Origin: Massilia polaris
GTDB lineage: Bacteria; Pseudomonadota; Gammaproteobacteria; Burkholderiales; Burkholderiaceae_D
Direction: 5' to 3'
Assembly (NCBI RefSeq): GCF_012927275.1
Contig: NZ_JABBGG010000007.1
Span: 248,001-312,000 of the forward strand
Length of the DNA stretch: 64,000 nucleotides
The notes under the pieces are model-generated. The model was given only the letters and a program-made list of their open reading frames with translations. It was not told the DNA's origin and did no database searches. Below are positions 8,092 through 18,046 of the stretch, piece by piece; the stretch's first letter is position 1, and every line of letters begins with the position of its first letter. The translations under genes and the position numbers were made by a program.

Positions 8092-9204
8092 ATGTCTATC
8101 TCCAGCACCCAGGAAATTGTTGCCGAATTGCGCGCAGGCCGCATGGTCATTCTGGTCGACGAGGAAGATCGCGAAAACGAAGGCGACCTGGTGCTCGCGG
8201 CCGATTTCGTGACTCCGGAAGCCATCAATTTCATGGTCACGCATGCGCGCGGCCTGGTCTGCCTGACCCTGACCGAAGAACGTTGCCAGCAGCTCGACCT
8301 GTCGATGATGACGAGCCGTAACGGCACCTCGTTCGGCACCAACTTCACCGTCTCGATCGAAGCGGCCGAGGGCGTGACGACCGGTATTTCCGCGGCCGAC
8401 CGCGCCAAGACCATCCAGGTTGCGGTCGCCAAGGGCGCGAAGCCTGACGATATCGTCCAGCCGGGCCACATTTTCCCGCTGAAAGCCCAGAAGGGCGGCG
8501 TACTGATGCGCGCCGGCCATACCGAGGCAGGCTGCGACCTGACCGAAATGGCAGGCCTGACGCCGGCGTCGGTGATCTGCGAGATCATGAAGGACGACGG
8601 CACCATGGCGCGCCTGCCTGACCTGCTGGAGTTCGCCAAAGACCACAACCTGAAGATCGGCACGATTGCCGACCTGATCCACTACCGCAGCGCGAATGAA
8701 TGCCTGGTCGAGCGTGTGGCTGAGCGTTCGATGAGCACGACCTTCGGCGACTTCCGCCTGGTCGCCTTCCGCGACAAGCCGAGCGGCAGCGCCCACCTGG
8801 CGATGGTGCACGGCGACCTGGCCCCGAACCTGGAGTGCCTGGTGCGCGTGCATCAGCCGGTATCGATCCTCGACCTGCTGGAAACCAAAGCGACCACTCA
8901 CTCGTGGACGATGGCGTCGGCAATGCAGGCGATCAAGCAATCCGAACGGGGCGTGCTGGTGCTGCTCAACTGCGGCGAGACCGCCGACGCGCTGTTTGCC
9001 CAGTTCGCCGCCCTCGACACCACCAACACCCGTCCAAACGCGCGTGCCGCCTCGATGGACCTGCGCACCTACGGTATTGGCGCGCAAATCCTGAAAGACC
9101 TGGGCGTCGGCAAGATGCAATTGCTGGCCAGCCCACGCAAAATGCCGTCGATGACAGGTTTCGACCTGGAAGTTACCGGTTACCTCGCCAAACCGGCCGC
9201 CTGA
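8092..9204 (+). CDS. ribBX: RibBX: 3,4-dihydroxy-2-butanone-4-phosphate synthase with degenerate RibA-like domain
   Basis: 370 aa. Residues 1-200 are a complete DHBP synthase: [11 protein letters not shown], the [14 protein letters not shown]-like substrate loop, and [15 protein letters not shown]. The C-terminal ~165 residues align with GTP cyclohydrolase II by position but lack its zinc cysteines and the EGRGIG nucleotide motif. This matches the proteobacterial RibBX variant, in which the second domain has lost the RibA reaction; a separate ribA is then expected elsewhere in the genome. AGAGGAAT at 8080-8087 is a good ribosome binding site. ribH and nusB follow on the same strand. No FMN riboswitch was recognised in the 234-bp gap upstream. 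Confidence 0.9.
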   Translation: MSISSTQEIVAELRAGRMVILVDEEDRENEGDLVLAADFVTPEAINFMVTHARGLVCLTLTEERCQQLDLSMMTSRNGTSFGTNFTVSIEAAEGVTTGISAADRAKTIQVAVAKGAKPDDIVQPGHIFPLKAQKGGVLMRAGHTEAGCDLTEMAGLTPASVICEIMKDDGTMARLPDLLEFAKDHNLKIGTIADLIHYRSANECLVERVAERSMSTTFGDFRLVAFRDKPSGSAHLAMVHGDLAPNLECLVRVHQPVSILDLLETKATTHSWTMASAMQAIKQSERGVLVLLNCGETADALFAQFAALDTTNTRPNARAASMDLRTYGIGAQILKDLGVGKMQLLASPRKMPSMTGFDLEVTGYLAKPAA

Positions 9205-9250
9205 CGCGGTACTATTCACCACCAACCAAACGATAAAAAAGGGGCCGACC

Positions 9251-9730
9251 ATGACCGTAGGAACTTATGAAAGCAATCTGACTGGCGCCGGCCTGCGCAT
9301 TGGCATCGTCCAGGCACGCTTTAACGCCGACGTGGGCCACGGCCTGCTGTCGTCCTGCCTGGCAGAGCTGAAACACCTCGGCATCGCCGACGAAGACGTG
9401 CTGCACGTCACCGTGCCGGGCGCGCTGGAAATTCCGCTGGCGCTGCAGAAGATGGCGGAAACCCAGCAGTTCGACGCGCTGGTCGCGCTGGGCGCGGTGA
9501 TTCGTGGCGAAACCTACCACTTCGAACTGGTGTCGAACGAATCGGGCGCCGGTATCACCCGTATCTCGCTGGACTACGGCATGCCGATCGCTAACGCGGT
9601 GCTGACCACCGAGAACGACGAGCAAGCTGAAGCGCGCATGGCAGAGAAGGGCGCCGAAGCGGCGCGCGTGGCCGTTGAAATGGCCAACCTGCTGCTGGCG
9701 CTGGAAGACCTGCAAGCCGACGAAGACTAA
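9251..9730 (+). CDS. ribH: 6,7-dimethyl-8-ribityllumazine synthase
   Basis: 159 aa, the family's normal length. Visible landmarks are [13 protein letters not shown] at the N-terminus, [12 protein letters not shown] and [15 protein letters not shown] in the middle, and [18 protein letters not shown] late, which form the active site of lumazine synthase. It joins the RibB product to the pyrimidine from RibD to make the substrate of RibE. It lies 46 bases after ribBX and 31 bases before nusB, the common ribH-nusB arrangement. Confidence 0.95.
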   Translation: MTVGTYESNLTGAGLRIGIVQARFNADVGHGLLSSCLAELKHLGIADEDVLHVTVPGALEIPLALQKMAETQQFDALVALGAVIRGETYHFELVSNESGAGITRISLDYGMPIANAVLTTENDEQAEARMAEKGAEAARVAVEMANLLLALEDLQADED

Positions 9731-9761
9731 GAAGAACAGAAATAAGAACGGGTAAGAAACC

Positions 9762-10229
9762 ATGACTGACAAATCGATTCACGCCAATCCCAGCAAGAAC
9801 CGCACGCCGCGCCACCGGGCGCGCGAGTTCGCCTTGCAGGGCCTGTACCAGTGGCTGCTGAACAATGAGCCGGCGGCCACGGTCGTCAACAACATCCGCG
9901 CCGCGCATGGCTTCGAAAAGGCCGATGCCGACTACTTCGCGGCCCTGCTGTATGGCGCGATCCAGGATTCGGTCGCGCTGCGCGACACGTTTGCGCCGCT
10001 GATCGACCGCGGCGTGGCCGAGTTGTCGCCGATCGAGCACGGTGTGCTGCTGATCGGCGCGTACGAACTGAAGAACAACCTGGATATTCCTTACCGCGTC
10101 GTCATCAACGAAGCGGTCGAGCTGACCAAGTCGTTCGGCGGTATCGACGGCCACAAGTATGTCAATGGCGTGCTGGACAAGCTGGCGCCGGTGCTGCGCG
10201 CCGATGAGGTGGCTGCTACCCGCCGTTAA
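9762..10229 (+). CDS. nusB: Transcription antitermination factor NusB
   Basis: 155 aa. RHRAREFALQGLYQWLLN at the N-terminus and the late VVINEAVELTKSFGG...YVNGVLDKLA segment are diagnostic for NusB, which with NusE (S10) binds boxA RNA in rRNA antitermination. It is the last gene of the ribBX-ribH-nusB unit and is followed by a strong terminator at 10251. Confidence 0.95.
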   Translation: MTDKSIHANPSKNRTPRHRAREFALQGLYQWLLNNEPAATVVNNIRAAHGFEKADADYFAALLYGAIQDSVALRDTFAPLIDRGVAELSPIEHGVLLIGAYELKNNLDIPYRVVINEAVELTKSFGGIDGHKYVNGVLDKLAPVLRADEVAATRR

Positions 10230-10250
10230 GCTGCGTCAGCGTTCATGAGA

Positions 10251-10284
10251 AAGCCACCGTGCGTTGCACCGGTGGCTTTTTTAA
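10251..10284 (+). terminator. Rho-independent terminator after nusB
   Basis: AAGCCACCG / CGGTGGCTT arms followed by a run of T. It ends the ribBX-ribH-nusB unit. Confidence 0.85.
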
Positions 10285-10290
10285 TATTTC

Positions 10291-10310
10291 GTTGCCGCGA
10301 ACGCGGGAAC
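10291..10310. repeat. REP-like palindrome, copy 2
   Basis: GTTGCCGCG-AA-CGCGGGAAC followed by GACG; the arms match copy 1 at 5007 except for one base. It lies between two terminators of convergent genes. Confidence 0.55.
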
Positions 10311-10324
10311 GACGTGCCAAGGAA

Positions 10325-10352
10325 AAAGGCCACCGCAACCGCCGGTGGCCTT
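10325..10352 (-). terminator. Rho-independent terminator of the lytic transglycosylase gene
   Basis: AAAGGCCACCG / CGGTGGCCTTT-type stem; on the minus strand it is followed by TTTTTCC. It lies 20 bases beyond the stop codon of the transglycosylase gene. Confidence 0.75.
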
Positions 10353-10371
10353 TCTGTTGAGATCGGGCTGA

Positions 10372-11295
10372 TTACAGGCCGGCGATCTGCTCGCTTGCGA
10401 CGTCTGTCACGACCGGGGCTTCAACCTTCGGCGCTGGCGCCGCAGGAGCGGCCGCTGGCGCTGCTTTGTCGGCCACCATGGTCGCCGCGGCAGGACGAGT
10501 GAAGATCGGCACATCCTTGCCGCGCGCAACCTGCTTCAGGCGCTGGTATTCAGCCAGCACGCGCGAACCGTAGCCGGAATCGGTCTCGAAGGCCGCTGCG
10601 CCTACGTAGCTCTTCAGGCCGGCTTCCACCGATCCGCCGCGCTGGACGTATTCCTTCAGGATCTGCGAACCGACGCGGATGTTGGCTACCGGGTTCAGAG
10701 CAGCCCGGGTGCCGCCCATTTCCTGGAACTTTTCCTTGTGGACCTTGGACATCACCTGCATCAAGCCTTGCGCGCCAACCGGGCTTTCGGCAAACGGATT
10801 GAAGCGCGATTCGATCGCCATCACCGCGAGGATCAGCAGCGGGTCGAGCTTGATTTCGCTGGCCGTCAGGTAGGCCGTCGAGACCAGCATGTTGGCCGCG
10901 TCGCCTGCCACGCGATAACGCTTGGACAGCCACGAGGTCACGAATTCCTGCTGCTTCCTGCTACCGAGCATCGCCTTTTCCTGGGCTGTCAGCGGCGCTG
11001 CTTCCACTTCGACAGGGTGGGCGGGCGCTTCCATCAACGCCGTCAGTGCCGGCGCTTCGATTTTTGCAACCGGCATTGGCTCCGGTGCGACGAACTGGTA
11101 GAACTGCTTGGCCAGGTCTGGATTGCCGTAGAGCAGAGCGATTACCGCTACTGCAGAGAGGCCGAACACGGTCAGAGTATGTTGGGCGGTAGTCATTACA
11201 CCACGGGCGGCCTTGGTCACGGAAACCCACGTGATTGGCTGGATGGCCATGGTTTGGGCGAGCTTTGCTGTCGCCCCGTTGAAACGATTTGTCAT
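10372..11295 (-). CDS. Membrane-anchored lytic transglycosylase (SLT domain)
   Basis: 307 aa from the ATG at 11295, which has AAAGGGG as ribosome binding site; upstream codons in frame are not needed. A single hydrophobic segment at ~residues 36-55 (LTVFGLSAVAVIALLYG) anchors it or serves as signal. The SLT/goose-lysozyme-like domain is at ~125-235: AVMAIESRFNPFAESPVGAQGLMQVM contains the catalytic Glu and the GLMQ motif, which cleave peptidoglycan to anhydromuropeptides. The C-terminus is Ala/Pro-rich. It is a single-gene unit with its own terminator. Confidence 0.88.
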   Translation of the reverse strand: MTNRFNGATAKLAQTMAIQPITWVSVTKAARGVMTTAQHTLTVFGLSAVAVIALLYGNPDLAKQFYQFVAPEPMPVAKIEAPALTALMEAPAHPVEVEAAPLTAQEKAMLGSRKQQEFVTSWLSKRYRVAGDAANMLVSTAYLTASEIKLDPLLILAVMAIESRFNPFAESPVGAQGLMQVMSKVHKEKFQEMGGTRAALNPVANIRVGSQILKEYVQRGGSVEAGLKSYVGAAAFETDSGYGSRVLAEYQRLKQVARGKDVPIFTRPAAATMVADKAAPAAAPAAPAPKVEAPVVTDVASEQIAGL

Positions 11296-11778
11296 CGAAT
11301 TCCCCTTTGTCGCGGAAAAAGTGATCCCGTCGCTGCCTTCTAAGGGCAACGGGCTAACTAATGCCGTGCATCAGAAATATCGTCTATCGTCCCGTTCGCG
11401 GGTGCCGCGATCCGGTCGATTTACGCCGTCATTGCTTGCTTCAGCTGGTGGTTCCCTTTGGTATTTGACCAGTGGCTAAACAACTTTTTTCGGGGGAGTA
11501 GGCAGACGCCTGTCGGAAACACTCCTTAAAATGTCATTGGGGCCCCGACCCCGTGGATGTATGAGAACGGCTAGAATCATGTCCTTGGACGTGCCATCTC
11601 ATCAATTTAGAGCAAATTGTATGGGCTGCCTTATATCAAGTCAATACTAACACGATTGCGCGTTATTACTTTTAGGTATAGCTTTTCGTGCTGCGTCGCA
11701 ACAAAGTCCTGTGAAATCAATCACTTGGACTAGCTATTTGAACAACTCTGTCGCCATCAAAAAAAGAAGCGAAAACCG
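11296..11778. other. 483-bp intergenic region between divergent genes
   Basis: It separates the leftward transglycosylase gene from the rightward ubiD and must hold both promoters. I see a GC-rich half (11350-11560) and an AT-richer half (11600-11760) with a possible weak promoter around 11656-11682 (TTGCGC, TATAGC). No reading frame with a ribosome binding site and no known RNA element was recognised. Confidence 0.5.
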
Positions 11779-13263
11779 ATGAAATATTCTGATTTGCGAG
11801 ATTTTATTTCTCAGCTGCAACAAATGGGTGAGCTCAAGCGGGTCACGGCGCCGGTGTCGCCGTATCTTGAAATGACCGAAATTTGCGACCGCACACTGCG
11901 TGCCGAGGGGCCGGCGCTGTTGTTCGAGAACCCGACCGGGCACCAGATCCCGGTGCTGGGCAACCTGTTCGGCACCCCGCGCCGGGTAGCGCTGGGCATG
12001 GGCGCGGACGACATCTCCGAGCTGCGCAAGATTGGCCACGTGCTGGCGCGCCTGAAGGAGCCGGAGCCGCCGAAGGGCTTCAAGGACCTGATGGGCATGG
12101 GCTCGCTGGTCAAGGCGGTGTGGGATATGTCGCCTAAAGAGCTGCGCGGCGCGCCGTGCCAGGAGATCGTGTGGGAGGGCGCCGACGTCGACCTGTCGCG
12201 CCTCCCGATCCAGCATTGCTGGCCGGGCGACATCGCGCCGCTTATTACATGGGGACTGGTCGTCACCAAGGGGCCGCACAAGAAACGCCAGAACCTGGGC
12301 ATCTACCGCCAGCAGGTGATCGGGCCGAACAAGGTGATCATGCGCTGGCTGGCGCAGCGCGGCGGGGCGCTCGATTTCCGCGAGCACGCGATAGCGACCA
12401 GGGGGCAGCCGTATCCGGTGGCGGTGGTGCTGGGTTGCGACCCGGCCACCATCCTCGGCGCTGTGACGCCGGTACCGGACAGCCTGTCCGAGTACCAGTT
12501 CGCCGGCCTGCTGCGCGGCAGCCGCACCGAACTGACCAAGGCGATCGGCAGCGAGCTGCGCGTGCCGGCCTACGCCGAGATCGTGCTGGAAGGGCATATC
12601 TACCCGGACGAACACCATCCGAGCGGCTACGAGCACGCGCTGGAAGGCCCGTTCGGCGACCACACCGGCTATTACAATGAGCAGGACAGCTTCCCGGTGT
12701 TCACCATCGACCGCATCACGATGCGGCGCAACCCGATCTATCACTCCACATATACAGGCAAGCCGCCCGACGAGCCGGCGGTGCTGGGTGTCGCGTTGAA
12801 TGAAGTGTTCATCCCGCTGCTGCAAAAGCAGTTCAGCGAGATCACCGACTTCTACCTGCCGCCGGAAGGCTGCAGCTACCGGATGGCCGTGGTGCAGATG
12901 AAGAAGCAGTACGCCGGCCATGCCAAGCGCGTGATGTTCGGCGTGTGGAGCTTCCTGCGCCAGTTTATGTATACGAAGTTCATCGTGGTGGTCGACGAGG
13001 ACGTGAATATCCGCGACTGGAAGGAAGTGATCTGGGCGATCACGACCCGCGTCGACCCGACCCGCGACACGGTGCTGGTCGATAACACGCCGATCGATTA
13101 CCTCGACTTCGCCTCGCCGGTCAGTGGACTGGGCAGCAAGATGGGCATCGACGCGACCAACAAGTGGCCAGGCGAGACCAGCCGCGAGTGGGGCACGACG
13201 ATCGCGATGAGCGATGAGGTCAAGAAGCGGGTCGATGCGATGTGGCAGGAACTGGGTATTTGA
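11779..13263 (+). CDS. ubiD: UbiD, prenylated-FMN-dependent 4-hydroxy-3-polyprenylbenzoate decarboxylase
   Basis: 494 aa, the standard UbiD length. The N-terminus [22 protein letters not shown] and the segments [30 protein letters not shown] and [11 protein letters not shown] are characteristic. UbiD removes the carboxylate in ubiquinone synthesis using prFMN supplied by UbiX. ATG at 11779 is the only sensible start. The 4.5S RNA gene follows 50 bases downstream with its own promoter. Confidence 0.95.
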   Translation: MKYSDLRDFISQLQQMGELKRVTAPVSPYLEMTEICDRTLRAEGPALLFENPTGHQIPVLGNLFGTPRRVALGMGADDISELRKIGHVLARLKEPEPPKGFKDLMGMGSLVKAVWDMSPKELRGAPCQEIVWEGADVDLSRLPIQHCWPGDIAPLITWGLVVTKGPHKKRQNLGIYRQQVIGPNKVIMRWLAQRGGALDFREHAIATRGQPYPVAVVLGCDPATILGAVTPVPDSLSEYQFAGLLRGSRTELTKAIGSELRVPAYAEIVLEGHIYPDEHHPSGYEHALEGPFGDHTGYYNEQDSFPVFTIDRITMRRNPIYHSTYTGKPPDEPAVLGVALNEVFIPLLQKQFSEITDFYLPPEGCSYRMAVVQMKKQYAGHAKRVMFGVWSFLRQFMYTKFIVVVDEDVNIRDWKEVIWAITTRVDPTRDTVLVDNTPIDYLDFASPVSGLGSKMGIDATNKWPGETSREWGTTIAMSDEVKKRVDAMWQELGI

Positions 13264-13280
13264 TGGATGCGGCTCGCAGG

Positions 13281-13310
13281 TTTCCATAAATCCTGCGGGT
13301 CGGTTATAAT
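13281..13310 (+). promoter_or_regulatory. Promoter of the 4.5S RNA gene
   Basis: A perfect -10 TATAAT at 13305-13310 with TTTCCA at 13281-13286 (18-bp spacing) as a 4/6 match to the -35 box. It starts transcription about 7 bases later, at the base of the SRP RNA stem. Confidence 0.75.
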
Positions 13311-13317
13311 TGACGCT

Positions 13318-13417
13318 GGCGGGCCCCTGCGCATTGTGGCACGGCTAACCTGGTCAGGTCCGGAAGGAAGCAGCCACGGCTGTTCACCATAAGTGCCGCA
13401 GATCAGGCTCGCCTCTT
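13318..13417 (+). ncRNA. ffs: 4.5S / small bacterial SRP RNA
   Basis: The conserved apical domain GGTCAGGTCCGGAAGGAAGC is at 13353-13372, the Ffh-binding part of SRP RNA. The ends pair as one long hairpin (GGCGGGCC... with ...GGCTCGCC). About 100 nt, as in other betaproteobacteria. A T-run at 13421-13426 follows. It sits between ubiD and dnaX. Confidence 0.95.
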
Positions 13418-13512
13418 TCGTTTTTTCCTTCGCTCCGGTTCCGGACGCGCGCAATTCAAGATCCCGGCATTACAGTCGCTGCACCGTCGTCTTCGCCATT
13501 GGCGAAACCGAC

Positions 13513-13530
13513 TTCCCGTGAATACGGGAA
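13513..13530. repeat. REP-like palindrome, copy 3 (shorter)
   Basis: TTCCCGT-GAAT-ACGGGAA followed by TGACGG, a diverged copy of the palindromes at 5007 and 10291. It lies in the gap before dnaX. Confidence 0.5.
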
Positions 13531-13629
13531 TGACGGGCAAAATCGCCCATTATCGGTCTGATACAATACCGTTTTACGCTACCCGCTCGTATTGTCCGCC
13601 GGGCGCGCCACCTACGGTAAAATCCCAGC

Positions 13630-15759
13630 ATGTCCTATCAAGTCCTCGCCCGCAAATACCGTCCCAAGAACTTCGAAACGCTCGTCGGCCAGGAGCACGT
13701 GGTGCGCGCATTGACGCACGCGCTGCAAACCGGCCGCCTGCACCATGCGTACCTGTTCACCGGCACGCGCGGGGTCGGCAAGACGACGCTGTCGCGCATC
13801 CTCGCCAAGTCGCTCAACTGCATCGGCCCTGACGGCAACGGCGGCGTGACCGCCCAGCCTTGCGGCGTGTGCGATGCCTGCGTCGCGATCGATAGCGGCC
13901 GCTTTGTCGACTACATCGAAATGGACGCGGCATCGAACCGCGGCGTCGACGAGATGGCGCAGCTGCTCGAGCAGGCCGTGTACGCGCCATCGAACGCGCG
14001 CTACAAGGTCTACACGATCGATGAGGTGCACATGCTGACCAACCACGCCTTCAACTCGATGTTGAAGACGCTGGAAGAGCCGCCTGCGCACGTCAAGTTC
14101 ATCCTGGCGACGACCGACCCGCAAAAGATTCCCGTGACCGTGCTGTCGCGCTGCCTCCAGTTCAACCTGAAGCAGATGCCGCCGGGGCACATCATCGGCC
14201 ACCTCGAGAACATTCTTGGCCAGGAAGGCATCACCTTCGAGCAACCGGCGCTGCGCTTGCTGGCGCAAGGCGCGCACGGCTCGATGCGCGACGCGCTGTC
14301 GCTGACCGACCAGGCCATCGCGTACGCGGCCGGCCAGGTCACGCTTGAAGCGGTGCAGGGCATGCTCGGCGCGCTCGACCAGTCCTACCTGATCCGCCTG
14401 CTCGATGCGCTGCTCAAGCAGGACGGCGCCGACCTGATGGCGGTGGCCGACGAAATGGCCAGCCGCAGCCTGTCGTACAACGGCGCGCTGCAGGACCTGG
14501 GCACGCTGCTGCACCGTATCGCACTGGCGCAAAGCGTGCCGTCGGCGGTGCCGTCGGACCTGCCGGAGCTGGCCGATATCCAGCGCCTGGCCACCCAGTT
14601 CGATCCGCAGGAAGTACAGCTGTATTACCAGATCGCCGTCCACGGCCGCAATGAAATCGGCCTCGCGCCGGACGAATACGCGGGCTTCACCATGACACTG
14701 CTGCGCATGCTGGCTTTCCGTCCCGGTAACGGCGGCGCGGAAGGCGTCGCAGCGGGCGCGCCCGCAGCGGCGCGGCCTGCCGCGCCAGCGCCACGCGCAG
14801 CGGCGCCGGCGGCGCGCGCCGAATCGGCCGCCGTGGCAAGCCACGCGGCAGTGGCGCCTGCGCCGGCCCCGCCGCCAGCCCCGCTCCAGCAATCTGCGCC
14901 TGCGCCGTCTGCCCCTGCACCGGCAATGAGCTCCGCGCGCGCCGCGCTAAACGCGGCCCTGGAAGCCGCCCGTTCCGGCAGCCGCGGGCAGGGCGGTGGC
15001 CAAAAGCGTCCGACCGCGATGTCGATCCAGGCCGACCAGAATGCCTCGCAAGCTGCTGCGCCAGCGCCGGCTCCCGCACCCGCCGTGCAAGCCGCGCCAA
15101 CGGCGGCGCCGGTCGCCACAGCGCCTCCGCCGTGGGAGCAGCCATCCGCGCCGCCAGCCGCTGCCGTCCAGCTGCAGCCGCAGGCCGTCCAGCAGGCAGA
15201 CGAGGAACCGGAAGCCGACGACGGCCCGCCATCGTGGGTGATGGAGTTCTCCGATGACACCGCGGTCGCGCAGGAAGCGCAAGCCGTCGCGGCCGCGCCG
15301 GTACGCGCGCCAGCCGCGCCGCGCCACGCGTACCTGATCACGCCGCTGCCCGAGATCGACTGGGACGGCAACTGGCCCGGCCTTGCCGCCGGGCTGCCGC
15401 TGCGCGGCGTCTCGCAGCAGCTGGCGTTCCAGACCGAACTGATCAGCTGCACGGTCGACGGCAATGTGACGACCTTCAAGCTGCGCGTGCCGATCGATAC
15501 GCTGCGCGCCAGCGGCAACAGCGACAAGCTGGCAGCCGCGCTGCAGGAGCGTTTTACCAGTACCAAGGTCGCGGTCGACATCGAGATCGGCCACGTCTGG
15601 TACACCGCCAGCGCCGAAGCCCTGGCATTCCGCGAGGAGTGCCAGCGCAAGGCCGAGGAAACCGTGGTGAACGACCCCTTCGTCAAGGACCTGATGCGCG
15701 AATTCGGCGCGTTCGTGGTCCAGGGATCGATTCGCCCGCCGCCGGCCACAGCGGCTTGA
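13630..15759 (+). CDS. dnaX: DNA polymerase III tau/gamma subunit
   Basis: 709 aa. N-terminal AAA+ clamp-loader ATPase: Walker A GTRGVGKTT at ~45, zinc-site cysteines including CGVCDAC at ~79-84, Walker B DEVHML at ~134, sensor SRC at ~175. Domain III follows to ~370, then an Ala/Pro-rich linker (~375-560) and the tau-specific C-terminal part that contacts the polymerase and helicase. No slippery A-AAA-AAG site for a gamma product was seen. First gene of the dnaX-ybaB-recR operon. Confidence 0.96.
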   Translation: MSYQVLARKYRPKNFETLVGQEHVVRALTHALQTGRLHHAYLFTGTRGVGKTTLSRILAKSLNCIGPDGNGGVTAQPCGVCDACVAIDSGRFVDYIEMDAASNRGVDEMAQLLEQAVYAPSNARYKVYTIDEVHMLTNHAFNSMLKTLEEPPAHVKFILATTDPQKIPVTVLSRCLQFNLKQMPPGHIIGHLENILGQEGITFEQPALRLLAQGAHGSMRDALSLTDQAIAYAAGQVTLEAVQGMLGALDQSYLIRLLDALLKQDGADLMAVADEMASRSLSYNGALQDLGTLLHRIALAQSVPSAVPSDLPELADIQRLATQFDPQEVQLYYQIAVHGRNEIGLAPDEYAGFTMTLLRMLAFRPGNGGAEGVAAGAPAAARPAAPAPRAAAPAARAESAAVASHAAVAPAPAPPPAPLQQSAPAPSAPAPAMSSARAALNAALEAARSGSRGQGGGQKRPTAMSIQADQNASQAAAPAPAPAPAVQAAPTAAPVATAPPPWEQPSAPPAAAVQLQPQAVQQADEEPEADDGPPSWVMEFSDDTAVAQEAQAVAAAPVRAPAAPRHAYLITPLPEIDWDGNWPGLAAGLPLRGVSQQLAFQTELISCTVDGNVTTFKLRVPIDTLRASGNSDKLAAALQERFTSTKVAVDIEIGHVWYTASAEALAFREECQRKAEETVVNDPFVKDLMREFGAFVVQGSIRPPPATAA

Positions 15760-15815
15760 AGCGCGGAATTTTTTTACACTATTTGTCCTACTCTTAGATT
15801 TCGGAGAACAGCACC

Positions 15816-16142
15816 ATGATGAAGAACCAGCTCGCAGGCTTGATGAAACAGGCGCAAGCCATGCAGGACAACATGAAAAAGGCGCAGGAACAGCTGGCGC
15901 TGGTCGAAGTGGAAGGCCAGTCGGGCGCCGGCCTGGTCAAGGTCGTGATGACCTGCAAGAACGACGTCAAGCGCGTGTCGATCGATCCGTCGCTGCTGGC
16001 TGACGACAAGGACATGCTGGAAGACCTGGTGGCCGCCGCCTTCAACGACGCCGTGCGCAAGGCCGAGGCGACCTCCGCTGAAAAGATGAGTGGCATGACC
16101 GCCGGCATGAACTTGCCTGCCGGTTTCAAGATGCCGTTCTAA
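15816..16142 (+). CDS. ybaB: YbaB/EbfC nucleoid-associated protein
   Basis: 108 aa; [21 protein letters not shown] and a C-terminal [19 protein letters not shown] are typical of the YbaB/EbfC dimeric DNA-binding family. A good ribosome binding site (CGGAGAA) precedes the ATG. It lies between dnaX and recR, its usual position. Confidence 0.95.
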   Translation: MMKNQLAGLMKQAQAMQDNMKKAQEQLALVEVEGQSGAGLVKVVMTCKNDVKRVSIDPSLLADDKDMLEDLVAAAFNDAVRKAEATSAEKMSGMTAGMNLPAGFKMPF

Positions 16143-16148
16143 ACTTAC

Positions 16149-16739
16149 ATGCCCAGTTCGCTAGATTTCCTGACCGAGGCCTTGCGCCGGCTGCCCGGCG
16201 TCGGCCCCAAGTCGGCGCAGCGCATGGCATTCCACCTGCTGCAGCACGACCGCGAAGGCGCATCCATGCTGTCGCGTGCGCTGTACCAGGCGGTGGACAA
16301 TGTGCATCACTGCGCGCTGTGCAATACCTTCGCCGAAACGGCAGTCTGCGACACCTGCCTGGACGAACGGCGCGACAAGACTTTGTTGTGCGTGGTCGAA
16401 ACGCCTGCCGACCAATTGATGATCGAACAGACCCTGACCTACAAGGGCCTGTATTTCGTGCTGATGGGCCGGCTATCGCCGCTGGACGGCGTCGGCCCCA
16501 AGGACATCCATCTGGACAAGCTGGTCGGCCGCGCAGCCGACGGTGTGGTCAGCGAAGTGGTACTGGCGACCAACTTCACCAACGAAGGCGAGGCGACCGC
16601 GCATTACATCAGCGAAATGCTGAAGGCGCGCGGACTCAAGGTCAGCCGGCTGGCCCGTGGCGTCCCGGTTGGCGGCGAGCTTGAGTATGTCGATGCCGGC
16701 ACCATCGCGCGCGCAATGCTCGACCGTCGCAGCACCTGA
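16149..16739 (+). CDS. recR: Recombination mediator RecR
   Basis: 196 aa. Helix-hairpin-helix [19 protein letters not shown] at the N-terminus, a C4 zinc finger ([16 protein letters not shown]) at ~57-72, and a Toprim domain ([15 protein letters not shown]) to ~175. RecR works with RecO/RecF to load RecA on SSB-coated gaps. It begins 6 bases after ybaB; last gene of the operon. Confidence 0.96.
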   Translation: MPSSLDFLTEALRRLPGVGPKSAQRMAFHLLQHDREGASMLSRALYQAVDNVHHCALCNTFAETAVCDTCLDERRDKTLLCVVETPADQLMIEQTLTYKGLYFVLMGRLSPLDGVGPKDIHLDKLVGRAADGVVSEVVLATNFTNEGEATAHYISEMLKARGLKVSRLARGVPVGGELEYVDAGTIARAMLDRRST

Positions 16740-16906
16740 TCCGGCCCGGAGTCGCGCCGCTTCAAGCGGACTCAACTACACCAACCAAACCCGAGCCTCT
16801 TGCGCCAGCGCCAGTCCTGAGCGGAACGCCGGTTCAAGTTTGCGTGCGCTCAAGTCAGCGCCGTACTACACTGATATCGTGGATTTTCATTTTGTGAAGC
16901 CACAAT

Positions 16907-18046
16907 ATGCATATCGCCGACATCACGATGTTCTACGCCGCCCGGGGCGGGGGCGTGAGCACTTATCTGAACGCAAAGGCGCGCTGGCTGCTGCAGCGAA
17001 CGCGGATACGCCACACCATTCTCAGCCCGAATGTCGCGACGACCGACGGCAAAACGCGTTCCCTGGTCACCATTCCTTCCATCCCATTTCCTGGTATTCA
17101 TGGCTATCGCATACCCTTGTCGGTGGCGGGAGCCGCGCGCATCCTGCAGGGCCTTGAACCAGACCTGATCGAGGCCGGCGATGCCGGGCACTGCGCCTGG
17201 GCGGCATTGCGGGTCAAGCGCCGGTTGAATATCCCGGCCGTCGCCTTCTATCATTCCGACTTGCCGCGCATCATTGGCGCCCGCATGGGCGACAGCGCGG
17301 AGCGTGCGGCCCGCAGCTACCTGGCCCACCTGTACCGCCAGTTCGACCTCGTCATGGCCCCGAGCAAGCTGATGGTGCAGCAGCTCGACAACATCGGCGT
17401 GCGCGGCGTCTTCCACCAGCCGCTCGGGATCGACATCGACACATTTTCCCCCAAGCGGCGCGCCAATTCCCTGCGCGACCACCTGAATCTCGCGCCGGAA
17501 ACGCGGCTGCTGGTCTACGCAGGGCGCTTTACCGCCGAGAAAAAACTGCCGATATTGATCGAGGCGGTCAGGCGCCTCGGCCATCCCTACCACCTGCTGC
17601 TGATCGGCGGCGGCGTGACATTGCCGCCTCTCGACCGCGTCACATGCCTTCCTTTCAAGCGCAACCAGCAAGACCTGGCGCGCCTGCTCGGCAGCAGCGA
17701 CGTGCTGGTGCACCCCGGCGACCGCGAGACCTTTGGCCTGATCGTGCTCGAGGCGATGGCGTGCGGCACCCCGGTTGTCGGGACCACTGGCGGCAGCGTA
17801 GCGGAGCTGGTGGAAGCCGGGACCGGAATTCTGGTCGAACCAAACAGCGTCGCGCGGCTGTGCGAGGGCATTGACGCCATCTACCGTTGCGATATGGATC
17901 AACTTGGCAAGAACGCCTTGCGACACGCGCGCGCGCGGTACGACTGGCACCACATCATGCCGCAAATGCTCCAGCGCTATGCAGGCCTGCTGGCCACGCG
18001 TGAACGAGCGGAACTGGAAGCGGAGCGAATCTTTGTTGCAGAATGA
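16907..18046 (+). CDS. GT4-family glycosyltransferase
   Basis: 379 aa with the GT-B layout: N-terminal domain starting MHIADITMFYAARGGGVSTY (glycine loop), and a C-terminal nucleotide-sugar domain with LVYAGRFTAEKKLP and the HPGDRETFGLIVLEAMACGTPVVGT motif (the E-x7-E region of GT4). The acceptor is unknown. It overlaps the following DUF2334 gene by about 14 bases, so the two probably act together, likely on a lipid- or envelope-linked glycan (inference). Start ATG 16907. Confidence 0.85.
   Translation: MHIADITMFYAARGGGVSTYLNAKARWLLQRTRIRHTILSPNVATTDGKTRSLVTIPSIPFPGIHGYRIPLSVAGAARILQGLEPDLIEAGDAGHCAWAALRVKRRLNIPAVAFYHSDLPRIIGARMGDSAERAARSYLAHLYRQFDLVMAPSKLMVQQLDNIGVRGVFHQPLGIDIDTFSPKRRANSLRDHLNLAPETRLLVYAGRFTAEKKLPILIEAVRRLGHPYHLLLIGGGVTLPPLDRVTCLPFKRNQQDLARLLGSSDVLVHPGDRETFGLIVLEAMACGTPVVGTTGGSVAELVEAGTGILVEPNSVARLCEGIDAIYRCDMDQLGKNALRHARARYDWHHIMPQMLQRYAGLLATRERAELEAERIFVAE

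Noticed and set aside
13612-14892. 426-codon minus-strand frame opposite dnaX
   Set aside because: Arg-rich shadow of dnaX codons, no ribosome binding site.
14900-15100. Frameshift signal for a dnaX gamma product
   Set aside because: No A-AAA-AAG type heptamer in the linker region; the only A-runs are too short or out of frame.
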